DNA from: Magnetovibrio sp.
GTDB lineage: Bacteria; Pseudomonadota; Alphaproteobacteria; Rhodospirillales_A; JABHCV01
Assembly (NCBI GenBank): GCA_002717285.1
Contig: PBDF01000011.1
Span: 138,948 to 202,947, forward strand
Reading direction: 5' to 3'
DNA length: 64,000 bases
The notes below the pieces were generated by a model. That model saw only the letters and a program-made list of their open reading frames with translations, made no database searches and was not told the origin of the DNA. Below are positions 62,881 to 64,000 of the stretch, piece by piece (positions within the stretch are counted from its first letter, which is position 1; each line of letters opens with the position of its first letter). Position numbers and translations under genes: made by a program.

Positions 62881-63777
62881 CTAACAGAAGTCTCTAAGAA
62901 ACCGTTTTATACCAGAATACAATGAAATTTTAGGTTTCCAACCAGGTAAAGTGGGGCCGTTCCACGGCATATGAATTCTTTTAACGTTGGCTGGATCTTC
63001 TTTTTTTTCTGTCATAATAGATTTACCGCCAATTTTTTCAAAAATTTTAATAAGTTCACTGATAGACTTTCTCTCACCACCAGTCAAAGCATAACTGTTT
63101 CCGCATACCTCTCTGGGGCTATTTTGTAACAAATAAGCAGCCTGAATGTAGGCATCAACAATGTCATCTATGTATGCAAAATCCATGACTGGATCACTAG
63201 CAACTATAGTCAAAGTTCCACCACTACGTTGGTTTTGAACTATCGCCTGTATAAGTTTATTTCGCCAGTCGCGTGGTCCATAGGATTCAAAAATTATCAG
63301 ATTTAAAAATTGGAAATCATAATCCTTACTATATTCATATAGAATATCTGCAAAATCCTGTTTGGTTTGTGCATAACGATTGATTGGAGAGGGCTGTTCA
63401 CTCTCGAAATATTGAAAATGGCTACCTGTATTTATAATTCTGTATATACCATTTTTTCTAGCAGCTTCAAGTAGGCGCATTCCAAAAGCAACATTTCCCT
63501 CAATCAAAAGCGCTTCATCTGCTGGAGTGTGTTCCCAAACATAATAACCTGCTAAATGGATAATGACATCTGGTTCACTCTTCTTCACAGCTACATCCAA
63601 AGAAGTTTGAGTGCCATCTGAAACAAAAAGACTTATCTGATCTTGGAAAGGTGAAAGACGATTTACTTGAGAGTCATTACGCACAATACCTGAAACGCTC
63701 ACGCCTTTTTTAACCAAGCTGCGTGCAAGCTCACACCCAATGTAACAAGTAATGCCAGTAATCAAAACAGATTTCAC
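62881..63777 (-). CDS. NAD-dependent epimerase/dehydratase
   Basis: The extended SDR protein has an NAD-binding motif VLITGITCYIGCEL with a Thr-Cys variant of the usual glycine motif, NTGSHFQYFE, the Y-x3-K pair in RYAQTKQDFAD and YGPRDWRNKL, resembling CDP-tyvelose/abequose and GDP-sugar reductases. An in-frame ATG at 63804 exists, but AGGGAG lies 6 bases before the GTG at 63777, so I choose the GTG (298 residues). It is convergent with the HAD phosphatase and divergent from the WecA-like gene. Confidence 0.8.
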   Translation of the reverse strand: MKSVLITGITCYIGCELARSLVKKGVSVSGIVRNDSQVNRLSPFQDQISLFVSDGTQTSLDVAVKKSEPDVIIHLAGYYVWEHTPADEALLIEGNVAFGMRLLEAARKNGIYRIINTGSHFQYFESEQPSPINRYAQTKQDFADILYEYSKDYDFQFLNLIIFESYGPRDWRNKLIQAIVQNQRSGGTLTIVASDPVMDFAYIDDIVDAYIQAAYLLQNSPREVCGNSYALTGGERKSISELIKIFEKIGGKSIMTEKKEDPANVKRIHMPWNGPTLPGWKPKISLYSGIKRFLRDFC

Positions 63778-63892
63778 AGAAATCTCCCTAATAAAAGTTT
63801 TCATACTAACACTTCACTTTTAGTCAAGTTAATGTGCTTTATATAAAATTGTTTCTTACGATCAAGGTTATGTTAGATATAAACTCAAATTT

Positions 63893-64000
63893 ATGGAAAT
63901 ATTCGTTCAAGCTCTATTCTTCATCTTTATCGCTACCGTCACTTATATTGGGACAGGAGCCTTATTACCATTTTTGCGCTCACGTGCAATTTTGGATCAT
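63893..64000 (+). CDS. WecA/MraY-family initiating glycosyl-1-phosphate transferase, 5' end only
   Basis: The ATG at 63893 opens a frame running to the window edge (36 codons). It encodes a first membrane helix (ALFFIFIATVTYIGTGALL) followed by LRSRAILDH, which matches the first cytoplasmic loop of WecA/TagO-type polyprenyl-phosphate GlcNAc-1-phosphate transferases, where the sequence normally continues to P-N/G-R-S-H. This enzyme would load the first sugar onto undecaprenyl phosphate. Only the start is visible, so confidence is moderate. Confidence 0.65.
   Translation, partial: MEIFVQALFFIFIATVTYIGTGALLPFLRSRAILDH

Noticed and set aside
1..64000. CRISPR arrays, tRNA or rRNA genes, transposases, integrases
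   Set aside because: No regularly spaced repeats, no recognisable RNA gene and no mobile-element protein were seen when reading both strands.

Overview
The window looks like chromosomal DNA of an AT-rich, probably aquatic, alphaproteobacterium. The main clue is the left edge: the 3' end of yidC followed by engB (yihA) and argB, an arrangement typical of Alphaproteobacteria. I cannot assign a genus. Everything right of argB is a very large surface-glycan locus (capsule, O-antigen or exopolysaccharide). No rRNA, tRNA, transposase, integrase or CRISPR array was seen.

Layout. (1) 1-1938: housekeeping genes. (2) 2101-3229: a winged-helix regulator and a NusG/RfaH-type antiterminator, followed by a convergent polytopic membrane protein (3372-5285). 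(3) 5286-6121: a long leader holding an ops-like element (5755-5766), the kind of site used by RfaH. (4) 6122-46419: about 40 kb of genes all on the + strand. They encode a pseudaminic-acid-like nonulosonate route (pseB, pseC, pseH-like, pseI, with an aldo/keto reductase, formyltransferases, an SpsF-like cytidylyltransferase and a class III aminotransferase), a PIG-L deacetylase, a large putative glycosyltransferase, methyltransferases, and a PglK/MsbA-type ABC exporter. Next come a four-enzyme set matching the Campylobacter jejuni capsular phosphoramidate pathway, a radical SAM/oxidoreductase/nucleotidyltransferase group, an SxtJ/DUF5989/carbamoyltransferase group, a heparinase-like protein, an AsnB-type amidotransferase, a GT2 and a Wzy/WaaL-like polymerase or ligase. 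(5) 46421-51941: a - strand operon resembling the WbpD/WbpB/WbpE diacetamido-sugar route, with two epimerases and a polyprenyl-phosphate GT2. (6) 52632-55359: methyltransferase, RmlC-like epimerase and a GT2. (7) 55624-62807: an acyl-chemistry module (MaoC-ketoreductase fusion, NodB-like deacetylase, left-handed beta-helix acyltransferase, carrier protein, FkbH, duplicated flavin-reductase protein, HAD phosphatase). (8) 62881-64000: an epimerase and, divergently, the first codons of a WecA-like initiating transferase.

How the parts may work together. The right-edge WecA-like enzyme would start the repeat unit on undecaprenyl phosphate. The nucleotide-sugar modules supply unusual sugars and the glycosyltransferases assemble them. 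The ABC protein and the Wzy-like protein would flip and polymerise or ligate. Decorations would include formyl, acyl, methyl, carbamoyl and, most notably, phosphoramidate groups. The antiterminator and the ops-like site would allow RNA polymerase to cross the very long operon.

The most notable system is the block 21817-29041: glutamine kinase, gamma-glutamyl-CDP-amidate hydrolase, phosphoglutamine cytidylyltransferase and a CysC-family cytidine diphosphoramidate kinase, flanked by a sulfotransferase-like protein and a cytoplasmic alkaline-phosphatase-superfamily protein that could act in transfer. These assignments come from reading motifs and gene context, not from database searches.
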